DNA of 64,000 bases from a bacterium (GTDB taxonomy: Bacteria > Myxococcota_A > UBA9160 > UBA4427). The notes under the pieces are model-generated. The model was not told the DNA's origin. It saw only the letters and a list, made by a program, of their open reading frames with translations, and did not search any database. Of this stretch, positions 41,580-50,407 are shown in pieces; positions within the stretch are counted from its first letter, which is position 1; every line of letters begins with the position of its first letter. The stretch covers positions 1 through 64,000 of the forward strand of contig JANSYR010000008.1 in assembly GCA_024742285.1 (NCBI GenBank). Reading direction: 5' to 3'. The translations under genes and the position numbers were made by a program.

Positions 41580-42031
41580 GCGACGCTGCCGAGCCGCGCG
41601 TCATCGCGATCCACGTCGCGAAGGCCAGCCGGCTCCCGATGCGCGCGGTCGAAGCGGTCGAGGTCGAAGCGGGACGTGGACTCGTCGGCGACCGCTACCA
41701 CGGAACGCGCCACCGCCACGTGACGATCCAGGCGACCGGGGAGCTCGCAGAGGCCGCGCGACGACACGGCGGGCCGATCGACCCCGGCGCGACGCGCCGC
41801 AACGTCACCGTCGAGGCCGACGCCGTGCCGCGCAAGCCCGGAACGCGGTTCCGGGTGGGCGGGATCGACGTCGAGGTCGTCCGTGACGCGGCACCCTGCA
41901 AGCTGCTCGAGGACGCGCTCGGGCGCGATGCGCGGCTGGCCCTGTCGCGGCGCGCGGGCGTGGTCTGCCGGGTCGTGTCGAGCGGCACGCTCCGGATCGG
42001 CGATCCCGTCGAGTTCGCGCCGGGGGACTGA
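41576..42031 (+). CDS. MOSC domain protein
   Basis: A 151-residue MOSC domain. The N-terminal GDRYHGTRHRHVT segment and the conserved molybdenum-linked cysteine in DAAPCKLLE (near 105) are present. Stand-alone MOSC proteins resemble the C-terminal domain of molybdenum cofactor sulfurase and of YiiM, which act in sulfur transfer or N-hydroxylated base reduction. The GTG start overlaps the dipeptidase stop, so it is probably cotranscribed. Reaction unknown. Confidence 0.85.
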   Translation: MSDAAEPRVIAIHVAKASRLPMRAVEAVEVEAGRGLVGDRYHGTRHRHVTIQATGELAEAARRHGGPIDPGATRRNVTVEADAVPRKPGTRFRVGGIDVEVVRDAAPCKLLEDALGRDARLALSRRAGVVCRVVSSGTLRIGDPVEFAPGD

Positions 42032-42103
42032 GCCGAGCGCCTTGCAGGCCGCGCAGGATGGTCGACACTGCGCCGCGCCCGCCCACCCCAACCGGAGTCC
42101 CCC

Positions 42104-44089
42104 CTGCGTTCCCCCGTCCGACCCCGAAGGCTCCTCCCGCGCCTCGTCCTGGCCGCCATCCTGCCGATGGCGGCGTCCGCCGAGGACGGCGCCGGCGCGA
42201 ACGAGGCGGACTTCGCGCGCGCGGAGGAGATGGTCGTGTCGGGCACGCCCGCGCCGCGCCCGGCCGCGACGATCCCGAACGCGACGACGATCCTCGAGGG
42301 CGAGGACCTCGAAGCGAGCCTCTCACTCTCCCTCGACGATGCGCTGCGCTACGTCCCGGGTCTCCAGGTCACACGCCAGGGCGGGCGCGGCGGTCGAAGC
42401 GAGCTGTCGCTGCGCGGTCTCGATCCGAACCACGTCGTCGTCCTCGTCGACGGCGTCCGCCTGAACGACCCGACCAACTCCCGCGGCGGCTCCTTCGACC
42501 CCACCACCCTCGCCCTCCTCGACATCGAGCGCGTCGAGATCGTGCGCGGCCCGCTCTCCACGGTCTACGGCTCCGACGCGCTGGCCGGGGCGATCAACGT
42601 CATCACGAAGCAGGGCCGCGGCGGCGATCCGCCGGAGGCGAGCGTCCGCGTCCGGGGCGGGCGTTTCGAGTCCGGGAGCGCGGTCGCGCAGGCGCGCACC
42701 GGCCTCGGTCGGCGAACGGGCCTCTCCCTCGGCGCGGCGATCGAGACCTTCGACGACCCCGAGTCGAACGGCGGCTTCGACGGGGCGTCGCTCAAGGCGA
42801 AGCTCACGAGCGACGTCCCCGCGATCGGCGAGCTCGAAGTCTTCACCCGGATCCATCAGAGCAGCGCGCGCGGCTTCCCCGACTCGAGCGGCGGCGGAGA
42901 GCTCGCGATCCTGCCGGGCATGGAGGATCGCAATGCGCGCGAGATCCTCGTCGGCGCGACCCTCGTCCGTCCGGTCTTCGACTTCGCGACGATCCACTAT
43001 CGCGTGGGTCACGCGACGCGACGGGAGGAGAGCACGTCTCCCGGAGTCCAGAGCGCGGTCTTCCCTCCCTTCATCTTCATCGGCGCCTCCCGACTCTCGG
43101 ACGAATACGAGCGGACCGACCTCGCCACGACCCTCGACCTGGACCTCTGGGAGAAGGCCGACGGAGAGGGTGGCCTCGCCTACGAGACCCGCCTCGTGAC
43201 CGGCGTCGAAGTGATCTGGGAAGACGGAGAGAGCGAAGGAACCGTCGTCCGCCCGCCGGGCCCGCCTCCCAACGACGAGACCTTCCACGATCACCGCCGA
43301 ACCGTCGGCGTTTTCGGCACCCTCGAGCAATCGATCCTCCGCTACCTGACCCTGAGTGGAAGCCTCCGCTACGACACGATCCAGGGGGAGAACGATCGGC
43401 TCTCGCCGTCCGTCGGAGTGACGATCGGCGATGTGGATTCCCCCGTGATCCTCTACGGCAACTGGGGCGAGGGCTTCAAGCTTCCGTCGTTCTACGCCCT
43501 CGGCAATCCGCTCGTCGGCTCGCCGACGCTCCGCAAGGAGCGGAGTCGCGGGTGGGAGATCGGGATCCGCGGGCGCAACGAGGACGGGACCCTGCGCGGC
43601 CAGCTCTCGTACTTCGATCTCCGGGTGCGCGACCTGATCGACTTCGACGGTGCCACGCTCGTGAACCGCTCGCGGCTGATCTCGCGGGGAATCGAGGCCG
43701 AGGTCTCGTGGGACGCGAACGACTGGCTCTCCCTCCGCGCCGGCGGGACCTGGAACTACACCGACTTCGAAGGCAGCCCGGACGCACCGCGCAGCCGTCC
43801 GCGTCTGCGCGGCTTCGCCGAGATCATCGGGCGGCCGATCGACGAGCTGACCCTCACCCTGCGCGTGCTCGGCGTTTCGTCGATCAAGTCGGAGAGCTTC
43901 GTGACCGGCTTCGCCCAGACGACCCTCAACGGCTACGAGCGCCTCGACGCCCGCGTCGCGTGGACGCCGTGCGACGCGCTCGAGCTCTTCGTCGAGGTCG
44001 AGAACCTGACGAACACCACGCCGCGCGAGGCGATCGGCTTCGAGTCCCCGGGCATCTTCCCGCGCGCCGGCCTCGTGCTGCGCCACTGA
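42104..44089 (+). CDS. TonB-dependent outer-membrane receptor
   Basis: A 661-residue receptor if translation begins at the CTG at 42104. The N-terminal segment RLLPRLVLAAILPMAASA is a good signal peptide, and only this start, 6 nt after a GGAG site (42094-42097), includes it; the first in-frame ATG, at 42167, would cut the signal peptide in half. The plug domain (about 45-160) has TTILEGEDLE and VEIVRGPLSTVYGSDALAGAINVI (landmarks RGPLSTVYGS), and the rest is a 22-strand barrel. Cargo is unknown; BtuB-like vitamin or siderophore uptake is typical. Confidence 0.88.
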   Translation: MRSPVRPRRLLPRLVLAAILPMAASAEDGAGANEADFARAEEMVVSGTPAPRPAATIPNATTILEGEDLEASLSLSLDDALRYVPGLQVTRQGGRGGRSELSLRGLDPNHVVVLVDGVRLNDPTNSRGGSFDPTTLALLDIERVEIVRGPLSTVYGSDALAGAINVITKQGRGGDPPEASVRVRGGRFESGSAVAQARTGLGRRTGLSLGAAIETFDDPESNGGFDGASLKAKLTSDVPAIGELEVFTRIHQSSARGFPDSSGGGELAILPGMEDRNAREILVGATLVRPVFDFATIHYRVGHATRREESTSPGVQSAVFPPFIFIGASRLSDEYERTDLATTLDLDLWEKADGEGGLAYETRLVTGVEVIWEDGESEGTVVRPPGPPPNDETFHDHRRTVGVFGTLEQSILRYLTLSGSLRYDTIQGENDRLSPSVGVTIGDVDSPVILYGNWGEGFKLPSFYALGNPLVGSPTLRKERSRGWEIGIRGRNEDGTLRGQLSYFDLRVRDLIDFDGATLVNRSRLISRGIEAEVSWDANDWLSLRAGGTWNYTDFEGSPDAPRSRPRLRGFAEIIGRPIDELTLTLRVLGVSSIKSESFVTGFAQTTLNGYERLDARVAWTPCDALELFVEVENLTNTTPREAIGFESPGIFPRAGLVLRH

Positions 44090-44136
44090 GCCGCGGCCTT
44101 CGGCGTCAGTCGGGTCGCGATCGACGGCACGCCAGA

Positions 44137-44739
44137 TCAGCCGGGTCGAACCATCTCGTGGATCGCGAGGGCGCCGACCAGCGTGAGCGAGGCGCCGACC
44201 TCGAAGCCAGCGGCGGCGAGTGCCCGCTCCTGGGCGTCGACGGTCTCGAGCCGCGTCTCGTCGTCCGGCCCCGCTCCGCCCGCGAAGGGCTCGCACACGA
44301 AGTAGCGGCCGCCCGGCGCCATCCGGGCGAAGACCGCGCGATGGACGTCGGTCGGAGCGTCCTTCGGCCCGCGGGCGGCGAAGACGTCGATCGCCCAGGC
44401 CGCATCGAAGGCCGCCCCCTCCTCGACCGTGGCCAGCCCTTCGAGGAGCGACGCCGTCCGGAAGAAGCAGTCGGGTCGATGGGCCAGTCGCGCCTCGGCG
44501 AGGTCGCGCAGGGTCTCTGCCTCGTCGATCCAGACGTACGCCGCGTCCGCGAGTCGCGCCAACACGACCTCACCGAGGAGCGCGGCGCCGCCGCCCAGAT
44601 CGAGCAGCCGCGCGCGGCGACCGACCAGGTAGCCGAGCCGATCCGCCACGTGGCGGCGCACGTCGGAAAGGGTCGGGTGGAGGCGCTGTCGCTCGTGGGT
44701 CCAGGCGAGCGCCGCCGCGGGATCGTCGAAGAGAAGCAT
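44137..44739 (-). CDS. SAM-dependent methyltransferase
   Basis: A 200-residue class I methyltransferase-like protein. Motif I is LLDLGGGAALLGE near residue 47, followed by an acidic strand (YVWIDEA), and DAAWAIDVFA forms the motif IV region. No transmembrane segment or signal. It converges with the TonB receptor gene and is divergent from the P450 gene. Substrate unknown. Confidence 0.78.
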   Translation of the reverse strand: MLLFDDPAAALAWTHERQRLHPTLSDVRRHVADRLGYLVGRRARLLDLGGGAALLGEVVLARLADAAYVWIDEAETLRDLAEARLAHRPDCFFRTASLLEGLATVEEGAAFDAAWAIDVFAARGPKDAPTDVHRAVFARMAPGGRYFVCEPFAGGAGPDDETRLETVDAQERALAAAGFEVGASLTLVGALAIHEMVRPG

Positions 44740-44785
44740 GAGTCGGAACCGGGAGAGAGACGGAGCGAGCGCCGGTAGCGTCGCA

Positions 44786-44791
44786 TAGACT
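44786..44791 (+). promoter_or_regulatory. -10-like hexamer TAGACT before the P450 gene
   Basis: TAGACT lies 50 nt upstream of the ATG at 44842. It matches the hexamers before the TraB/GumN and DUF4336 genes exactly. Confidence 0.38.
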
Positions 44792-44841
44792 CGGCAGGGA
44801 GACAGCGGTCATCCCATGACCCGCACGGAGCCCCGACGACG

Positions 44842-46014
44842 ATGGAATACGATCCGACCGATTGGACCACGCAGATCGACCCCTACCCCACCTACGCGTG
44901 GCTGCGCGACGAGGTACCGGTCTACCAGAACGAGAAGATGGGGTTCTGGGCCCTCTCGCGCTTCGACGACGTCTGGGATGCCCACCTCGACTACGCAACG
45001 TTCAGCTCGGCCTGGGGACAGACCCTCGAGAAGACCATGACGCCGCTGCCGCTCATGATCTCGATGGACCCACCGAAGCACACCCGCGTCCGTCAGCTCG
45101 TGAGCAAGGTCTTCACGCCCCGTCGCGTCGGTGAGCTCGAGCCGACCGTCCGCCGGATCACCGCCGAACGCCTCGCGGGCCTCGAGCCCGGCGACCAGAT
45201 CGACCTCTTCGATCAGCTCGCGTCGGTCATGCCGATGGACGTGATCTCGACGATGCTCGGGATCCCGGAGTCCGATCGCGAGCAGGTCCGGAACGACACC
45301 AACACGTCGATGCACCGCGAGGCAGGGATGCTCGAGGTCCCGCCGGTCGCCCGGGAAGCGTCGGGCCGTGTCGCCGAATACTTCGTCGGCTTCATCAAGG
45401 AGCGCCAGGCACGTCCGCAGGACGACCTGATCTCGGCGCTGATCGGGAGCGAGCTGCGCGACGTCGAGACCGGCGAGATGACGAAGCTCTCGTTCGAGGA
45501 GCTGCTCGGCTTCTGCATCCTGCTCGGAAACGCAGGACACGAGACGACGGCCCGCCTGATCTGCAACAGCGCCGTCACCCTCTTCCGCCACCCGGACCAG
45601 CGCGCCGAGTTCGCGGCGAATCCCGCGATCCGGGAGAATGCCGTCGAGGAGATGCTCCGCTACGACCCGCCCTCCCAGGTCCAGGGGCGCTGGACGACGA
45701 AGCCGTGGACCCGACACGGGATCACGATCCCGGAGGACGTCCGAGTGCTCCTCCTGACCGGCGCCGCCCACCGGGACGAACGCCGATTCGAGAATCCCAA
45801 CGGGTTCGACATCCACCGCGAGATCGACCGCACCGTCCACTTCGGGCAGGGCCACCACTTCTGCCTGGGCAAGAGCCTCGCGCGCCAGGAATGCCGGGTC
45901 GCGTTCGAAGAGCTGCTCGCGCGCTTCCCCGACTACGAGGTCGACGAGCCCAACCTCACGTGGAGCCACAACAACAACGTGCGCGGCTATGCGAAGGTGC
46001 CGATCCGACTCTGA
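44842..46014 (+). CDS. Cytochrome P450
   Basis: A 390-residue soluble bacterial P450. The I-helix reads GNAGHETTA, the ExxR pair is in EEMLRYDPP, and the haem loop is FGQGHHFCLGKSLAR with the axial Cys. Layout and length fit class I bacterial P450s needing ferredoxin and a reductase, neither of which is adjacent. Substrates of such enzymes include terpenes, sterols and fatty acids. Start is the ATG at 44842. Confidence 0.93.
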   Translation: MEYDPTDWTTQIDPYPTYAWLRDEVPVYQNEKMGFWALSRFDDVWDAHLDYATFSSAWGQTLEKTMTPLPLMISMDPPKHTRVRQLVSKVFTPRRVGELEPTVRRITAERLAGLEPGDQIDLFDQLASVMPMDVISTMLGIPESDREQVRNDTNTSMHREAGMLEVPPVAREASGRVAEYFVGFIKERQARPQDDLISALIGSELRDVETGEMTKLSFEELLGFCILLGNAGHETTARLICNSAVTLFRHPDQRAEFAANPAIRENAVEEMLRYDPPSQVQGRWTTKPWTRHGITIPEDVRVLLLTGAAHRDERRFENPNGFDIHREIDRTVHFGQGHHFCLGKSLARQECRVAFEELLARFPDYEVDEPNLTWSHNNNVRGYAKVPIRL

Positions 46015-46037
46015 CGCGCACGCCGACCTCCGTGGAA

Positions 46038-46061
46038 GGGCACGCCGCCACCGGCGCGCCC
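46038..46061. terminator. Hairpin between convergent P450 and amidohydrolase genes
   Basis: GGGCACGCCG and CGGCGCGCCC pair over 10 positions with one mismatch and a 4-nt loop (CCAC). It lies between the two stops and could end both transcripts. No T-tract. Confidence 0.45.
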
Positions 46062-46068
46062 TGCGGAC

Positions 46069-47274
46069 TCAGGCGAAAGCGTCGTAGGTCGGTCCGATCT
46101 CGGCGACGACGGGAGCGAGCTTCTCCCGGTCGAAGCCGTAGAAGTCCGCCGCGTTCCCGCCGAGGATTGCGGCGAGCTCGTCCCTCGGCACGCCCTCGAA
46201 GCTCTCCTGGAGCCGCGACGCCGTCTCCGGCCAGCTGCCCTCGGGATGGGGATAGTCGCTGCCCCACATCATCGTCCCGAGCCCGATCTCCTGGCGCAGC
46301 TCGATCTCGCGCCGATGGATGTTCGAGCCGACGCGCACGTTGCGCGCGAAGTACTCGGACGGCTTCATCGACATGTGGCTCCGGTAGTCGCCGAGCTTCG
46401 CGTTGCCGGCGTGCTCGGCGAAGCGATGGTCGAGGAGCTGGAGGAGCTCGGGGACCCAGACCGCGGTACCTTCCGTGACCGCGACCTTGAGGGTCGGGTG
46501 CCGCTCGAAGACGCCGCCCCAGATCAGGAACGTGAGCGGCCGGCTCACGAAGAAGGCGACCTCGGAGACGTAGATCCCCATCCCGCCGGTCAGCGTCCCG
46601 ACCTCGGGATCCGGCGGCCAGGTCCCGAAGTACTGCTCGCTCTCCGCCGGCCCCGAGTGGAAGTGGATCGGCATGTCGAGCTCGGCGCAGACCCGCCAGA
46701 GCGGCTCGTAGCGCGGATGGTGGTAGGGCGGATGCTGCCCCCACATGACCGGGATCATGATCGAGCGCAGCCCGTTCTCCTTTGCCCAACGCACCTCGGC
46801 CACCGCCTCGTCCACGTCGTAGAGCGCGAGCACGAGGGCGACGCCGCATCGCCGCTCCGGCGCCATCTGGCAGAGCTCGGCGAGCCAGCGGTTGTGGGCG
46901 CGCGCCCCGGCCCACTGGAGCGTCGGGTCGACGCCGCCGGCGGGAAGCCCGAGCCCTGCGCCGAAGGGCGGCGCGTTCATCTCGGTGATCCCGTCCGGGA
47001 AGATCACTTCGCCGGCGATCCCGTCGCCGTCGAGCACCTTCGTCCGGGCGTCGTGGTCCCAGGCGCCGGTCAGCTCGTACTCCCATCCCCGCCGCCACTC
47101 CTCGTTGATCTCCTGGACGAGGAACATCTTCTCGGCTTCGCGGGTATTCGCGATCTGGATCGGAAGCGCGTGGTCGAAGGCCTCGCGGAACTCCGGATCG
47201 AGATATTCGCGATAGCGCTCGGGCGGCAGCCCGGCGTGACAGTCGGACGAGATGAGAAGCATGCGGTCGGACAT
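46069..47274 (-). CDS. Amidohydrolase_2 family protein
   Basis: A 401-residue TIM-barrel metal-dependent hydrolase. The N-terminal SSDCHAGLPPERYREYLD replaces the usual HxH, IHFHSGPAES carries the middle His, and the C-terminal GSDYPHPEGSWP contains the conserved Asp. Related proteins include ACMSD-like decarboxylases. It lies 52 bp after the TIM-barrel isomerase gene on the same strand and both may be one operon. A GGAGG-type site precedes the ATG. Substrate unknown. Confidence 0.87.
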   Translation of the reverse strand: MSDRMLLISSDCHAGLPPERYREYLDPEFREAFDHALPIQIANTREAEKMFLVQEINEEWRRGWEYELTGAWDHDARTKVLDGDGIAGEVIFPDGITEMNAPPFGAGLGLPAGGVDPTLQWAGARAHNRWLAELCQMAPERRCGVALVLALYDVDEAVAEVRWAKENGLRSIMIPVMWGQHPPYHHPRYEPLWRVCAELDMPIHFHSGPAESEQYFGTWPPDPEVGTLTGGMGIYVSEVAFFVSRPLTFLIWGGVFERHPTLKVAVTEGTAVWVPELLQLLDHRFAEHAGNAKLGDYRSHMSMKPSEYFARNVRVGSNIHRREIELRQEIGLGTMMWGSDYPHPEGSWPETASRLQESFEGVPRDELAAILGGNAADFYGFDREKLAPVVAEIGPTYDAFA

Positions 47275-47326
47275 GGGTGACCTCCAGGACCGAGTGTGCC
47301 CGATTCTCGGGGCAGGTCGAGCGGGC

Positions 47327-48136
47327 CTATCGCCAGTAGGGCGCCGTCGTCTCGAAGACGCGGCGCGCGAAGGCGTCGAGGTCCATCGCTCGCGTCTCGA
47401 GCGAGAGGACCTCGCAGCTGACCGGGGCGGTATATCCCTTCGCCTCGAGAACGGCGCAGAAGCGTTCGAGCTCGAATCGGCCCTCGCCGGGCATCACCCG
47501 GCGCATGATCGTCTCCTGCACGAGGTCGTCGCTCTCGAACTCCGGATGGTCGTCGAACTGCACGTAGGCGATCTCGTCGAGGGGAATCGCTTCGAGCTCC
47601 TCCCAGGTGTCGTCGCTGACCGTGAAGTGCCACGTGTCGACGAGCACGCCGGCGCCCTCGACACCCGCCTCGTCGAGCAGCGCGCGGGTCGACTTCATGT
47701 CCTTGATCGCGGGCAGCCAGGGCAGGTACTCGATGGCCAGGCGCGCCCCGATCGGGCCGAACGCTCTCCCTGCGTGGCGCAGGCCTTCGATCACGTTCGC
47801 GTCGACCTCCCCCTCGACGTTCACCTGGACGAAGTCGGGTCGCAGCACGGCGGCGTAGCCCACCAGCCGTTCGATCGACGCGCTCGTCGCCGCCAGGTCT
47901 CCGCTCACCATCAGCGTCGGCAGCTCGAAGGTCCGCATGCCGGCCCGCTCGATCCGGTCGGCGAGCTCTTCGACGCTCCCGCCCTGCGCGACGTATCTCG
48001 CGATCGAGGCCTCGTCGGGCCCGAAGCCCGCGAAGCCCGCCTTGCCCGCCGCCTCGATCTGCCCGGGGAGGTCGGGGTCGTCGTCGCCGATCATGAAAGG
48101 CGAGCGATTCATCGTGTTGAAGCTGAGTTCGTTCAT
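47327..48136 (-). CDS. Sugar-phosphate isomerase/epimerase-like TIM-barrel protein
   Basis: A 269-residue AP-endonuclease-2-like TIM barrel. Signatures include LAIEYLPW (near 135), GVLVDTWHF (near 165), VQFDDHPEFES (near 190) and SCEVLS (near 243), which supply the Glu/Asp/His metal ligands of the xylose isomerase-like superfamily. It probably isomerises or dehydrates a sugar or inositol derivative. An AGGAGG site precedes the ATG at 48136. It is divergent from the ELM1-like gene. Confidence 0.86.
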   Translation of the reverse strand: MNELSFNTMNRSPFMIGDDDPDLPGQIEAAGKAGFAGFGPDEASIARYVAQGGSVEELADRIERAGMRTFELPTLMVSGDLAATSASIERLVGYAAVLRPDFVQVNVEGEVDANVIEGLRHAGRAFGPIGARLAIEYLPWLPAIKDMKSTRALLDEAGVEGAGVLVDTWHFTVSDDTWEELEAIPLDEIAYVQFDDHPEFESDDLVQETIMRRVMPGEGRFELERFCAVLEAKGYTAPVSCEVLSLETRAMDLDAFARRVFETTAPYWR

Positions 48137-48221
48137 GGCGCCTCCTCGTCCCTACGTTCGCGAAAGACCGCCGCGGCCGCCGCCCACGACCCCGCGCTCC
48201 GGCCGGGCGGCCGCGCCCTGC

Positions 48222-48227
48222 TAGCCT
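48222..48227 (+). promoter_or_regulatory. -10-like TAGCCT, 7 nt before an ATG start
   Basis: TAGCCT is followed after 7 nt (TGCGCCG) by the ATG at 48235, with no ribosome site, a leaderless arrangement. Confidence 0.42.
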
Positions 48228-48234
48228 TGCGCCG

Positions 48235-49344
48235 ATGGCGAGGGTCTGGGTACTGACGAGCGGCCGAACCGGCGACGACAAGCAGTCGCTGCGCCTCGCG
48301 ACCGCGCTCGGCGAGCCCTTCGAAGAGAAGAAGATCGTCTTCAACGAGCGCGCCGCGACCTGGCGCCTGATGCTCGGCCCGGGCGTCGACACCGTCGATC
48401 GCGAACGCTCGTCCGCCCTCGAGGCCCCCTGGCCGGACATGGTCATCTCGACGGGCTGGCGCCAGGTCCCGGTGGTGCGATGGGTCCATTGGAAGTCTGG
48501 CGGCCGCACACGCCTCGTACAGATGAATCGTCCGCCCGGTCCGCGCCATTTCGACCTCGTCCTCTCCCCGCCCCAGTACGACGTCCCGGCGCGTCCCAAC
48601 ATCGTGCGCCTCGACTGGCCACTCCAGCCATCGCCCGACGTCGAGGCCCTGGCGCGGGCCGGCAGCGAGTGGGAAGCGCGCCTGGGCTCCCTCCCCCGCC
48701 CGTGGACCGTCCTCCTCCTGGGCGGATCCTCCCATCCCTTCGAGCTCGGCCCCGAGGACGCGCGCACGCTCTTCGACGGCGCCCTCGAACGCGCGAGCCA
48801 CGCCGGCGGTTCCCTGCTCATCTCGACCAGTCGCAGGACCCCGCAGCCCGCCCTCGACGTCCTGCGGCGGGCGACCGGGGAAGCCGGTGGACGGGTCTTC
48901 CTCTACGCGTGGAGCGCCGAGGCGACGGAGAACCCGTACCTCGCGTTCCTGGCGGGGGGCGACGAGTTCGTCGTGACGCCGGACAGCATCTCGATGCTCG
49001 TGGAGGTCGCGCGGCTCGGGCGACCCCTCGCGATCGCGCCGCACACCCGCGTGCGCTCCGTCGAGAAGGACCTGCGCGCCGCGGCCAAGCGGCTTCTGCA
49101 CGGCTCGCCGGAAACGCCGCGTACCGGACTCGGCGAGTCGATCAGCGATCTCGCCTCCGCCCTCGGCCTGAAATTCGGGCGCGATCTGGCGAGCGTGTCA
49201 CGGAAGATGATCGAGCAGGGCTGGGCGGCGGACTTCCCGGCCTTCGGCGGACGCCCCGGCGAGGTCCTGCCGGACGACGACTTCGCGCGGATCGTGGGGC
49301 GCGCGAAGACGCTCCTCGAGACGCCCGAACAGGCGGGGCGCTAG
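48235..49344 (+). CDS. ELM1/GtrOC1-like protein
   Basis: A 369-residue protein starting with RVWVLTSGRTGDDKQSLRLA, the ELM1-family signature (landmarks TSGRTGDDKQ), and with VLLLGGSSHPFEL, ISTSRRT and FVVTPDSISMLVE, typical of GT-B-like Rossmann halves. Bacterial members lie near surface-polysaccharide or LPS genes and are suspected glycosyltransferases; the eukaryotic name refers to mitochondrial fission. TAGCCT precedes the ATG by only 7 nt. Its stop overlaps the convergent methyltransferase stop by 4 bp. Confidence 0.82.
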   Translation: MARVWVLTSGRTGDDKQSLRLATALGEPFEEKKIVFNERAATWRLMLGPGVDTVDRERSSALEAPWPDMVISTGWRQVPVVRWVHWKSGGRTRLVQMNRPPGPRHFDLVLSPPQYDVPARPNIVRLDWPLQPSPDVEALARAGSEWEARLGSLPRPWTVLLLGGSSHPFELGPEDARTLFDGALERASHAGGSLLISTSRRTPQPALDVLRRATGEAGGRVFLYAWSAEATENPYLAFLAGGDEFVVTPDSISMLVEVARLGRPLAIAPHTRVRSVEKDLRAAAKRLLHGSPETPRTGLGESISDLASALGLKFGRDLASVSRKMIEQGWAADFPAFGGRPGEVLPDDDFARIVGRAKTLLETPEQAGR

Positions 49345-50039
49345 ACCCAGCGCTCCGAGACGTGGTGCTCGAGCCCGCGCTTGCCGACGAGACCGAGGAT
49401 CTTCTTCGGTCCGGTCCGGGTCGCCAGACTGAAGTGATACGACACTTCGGTGTGTCGCATCGCCACGGCGTGGATCATCCCGCACCACCACTCGGGAGGC
49501 TGGACCGTGCAGTGGGCATTCTGGCCGTTCGGAAGATTCTTCCTCGCCGGGTAGCAGGCGATGTTCGCGAAGACGAAGCAGCGCGCGAAGGAGAAGAGCT
49601 CGTCCAGGATCCAGGGCAGATCGGGCTCGGTGATGTGCTCGAGCACGTCCGTCGAGATCACCGCGTCGTATTGCTGGGTCGGTAGCTGGCTGAAGGGCTC
49701 GTAGCCCGGGTCGTAGCATCGGATGTCGTCGAGGCCCCAGTACTCCTGGATCGTCGGAGCGACCTCGTTGCCGATCTTGATGTCCTTGGTCCGGTAGGAC
49801 TGGCCCTTGCCGGCGCCGTAGTCGAGGAGCGTCTTCGCCCCGGTCCGCTGGATCATGGTTCGGATCGTCGGCGCGTGCTGCGCGAGCATCTTGCCGGCGA
49901 ACGTCTCTTCCGGCGGCCGGTGCTCGTCCTCGCTGCCGGCGCCCGGCGCCTTGTCGGCCCCCTGCTCGTGGAGAGTCTCGTACATCTCGACCATCGCCCG
50001 GTATTCGGGGCTGGGATTCTCTCGCGTGTACTCGGCCAT
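49341..50039 (-). CDS. Class I SAM-dependent methyltransferase
   Basis: A 232-residue protein with motif I LLDYGAGKGQSYR near residue 70, the acidic strand IRCYDPGYEPF and VISTDVLEHI near residue 125. The C-terminal half has a distinctive FANIACYPARKNLPNGQNAHCTVQPPEWW segment (landmarks YPARKNLPNG and PPEWW) seen in methyltransferases tied to sugar or polyketide modification. Convergent with the ELM1-like gene by 4 bp. It and the next two genes appear to be a surface-molecule modification group. Confidence 0.82.
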   Translation of the reverse strand: MAEYTRENPSPEYRAMVEMYETLHEQGADKAPGAGSEDEHRPPEETFAGKMLAQHAPTIRTMIQRTGAKTLLDYGAGKGQSYRTKDIKIGNEVAPTIQEYWGLDDIRCYDPGYEPFSQLPTQQYDAVISTDVLEHITEPDLPWILDELFSFARCFVFANIACYPARKNLPNGQNAHCTVQPPEWWCGMIHAVAMRHTEVSYHFSLATRTGPKKILGLVGKRGLEHHVSERWV

Positions 50040-50407
50040 CTCGGGTCCTTGCTGGGGGGAGATTCGGGTCGGGCGCGGCGTGGTTCCGGCCGGGCCGCCG
50101 CGGTGGACCGCGACAGGGTACTACGTCGTCCGGGGTGGCGTCCCGGTTCCGGGCCTCGCCGCACAGAGCACGTAGGTCTTTGATTCTGTGAAGGAAATCG
50201 GCGCCTCGGGCGATCGGTCCCCCCGGCCCGGGCTGGCGATCGAGTAGCACGCCGCCGGGCCCCGACCAAATGCCGGCGCACGAGCCGGGTGTGGTAGCCT
50301 GCGCGCGAGCGCGGGGGGCTCGCCCCCTCGTGTGCCCGCCCCCGTCGGACTCCCCGTTTCGACCCGCTCGGCCGCGCCCCTCGCGGCCCGCTGCCCCGGA
50401 CACCCGA
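50040..50407. other. 368-bp intergenic stretch
   Basis: No convincing coding frame. It contains a relatively AT-rich patch near 50170-50200 and a TAGCCT hexamer at 50295-50300, matching the recurrent -10-like pattern, 107 bp before the next ATG. Nothing else recognised. Confidence 0.6.

Noticed and set aside
42032-42103. Cobalamin riboswitch before the TonB receptor
   Set aside because: Only 72 bp are available and no B12-box-like sequence is visible.
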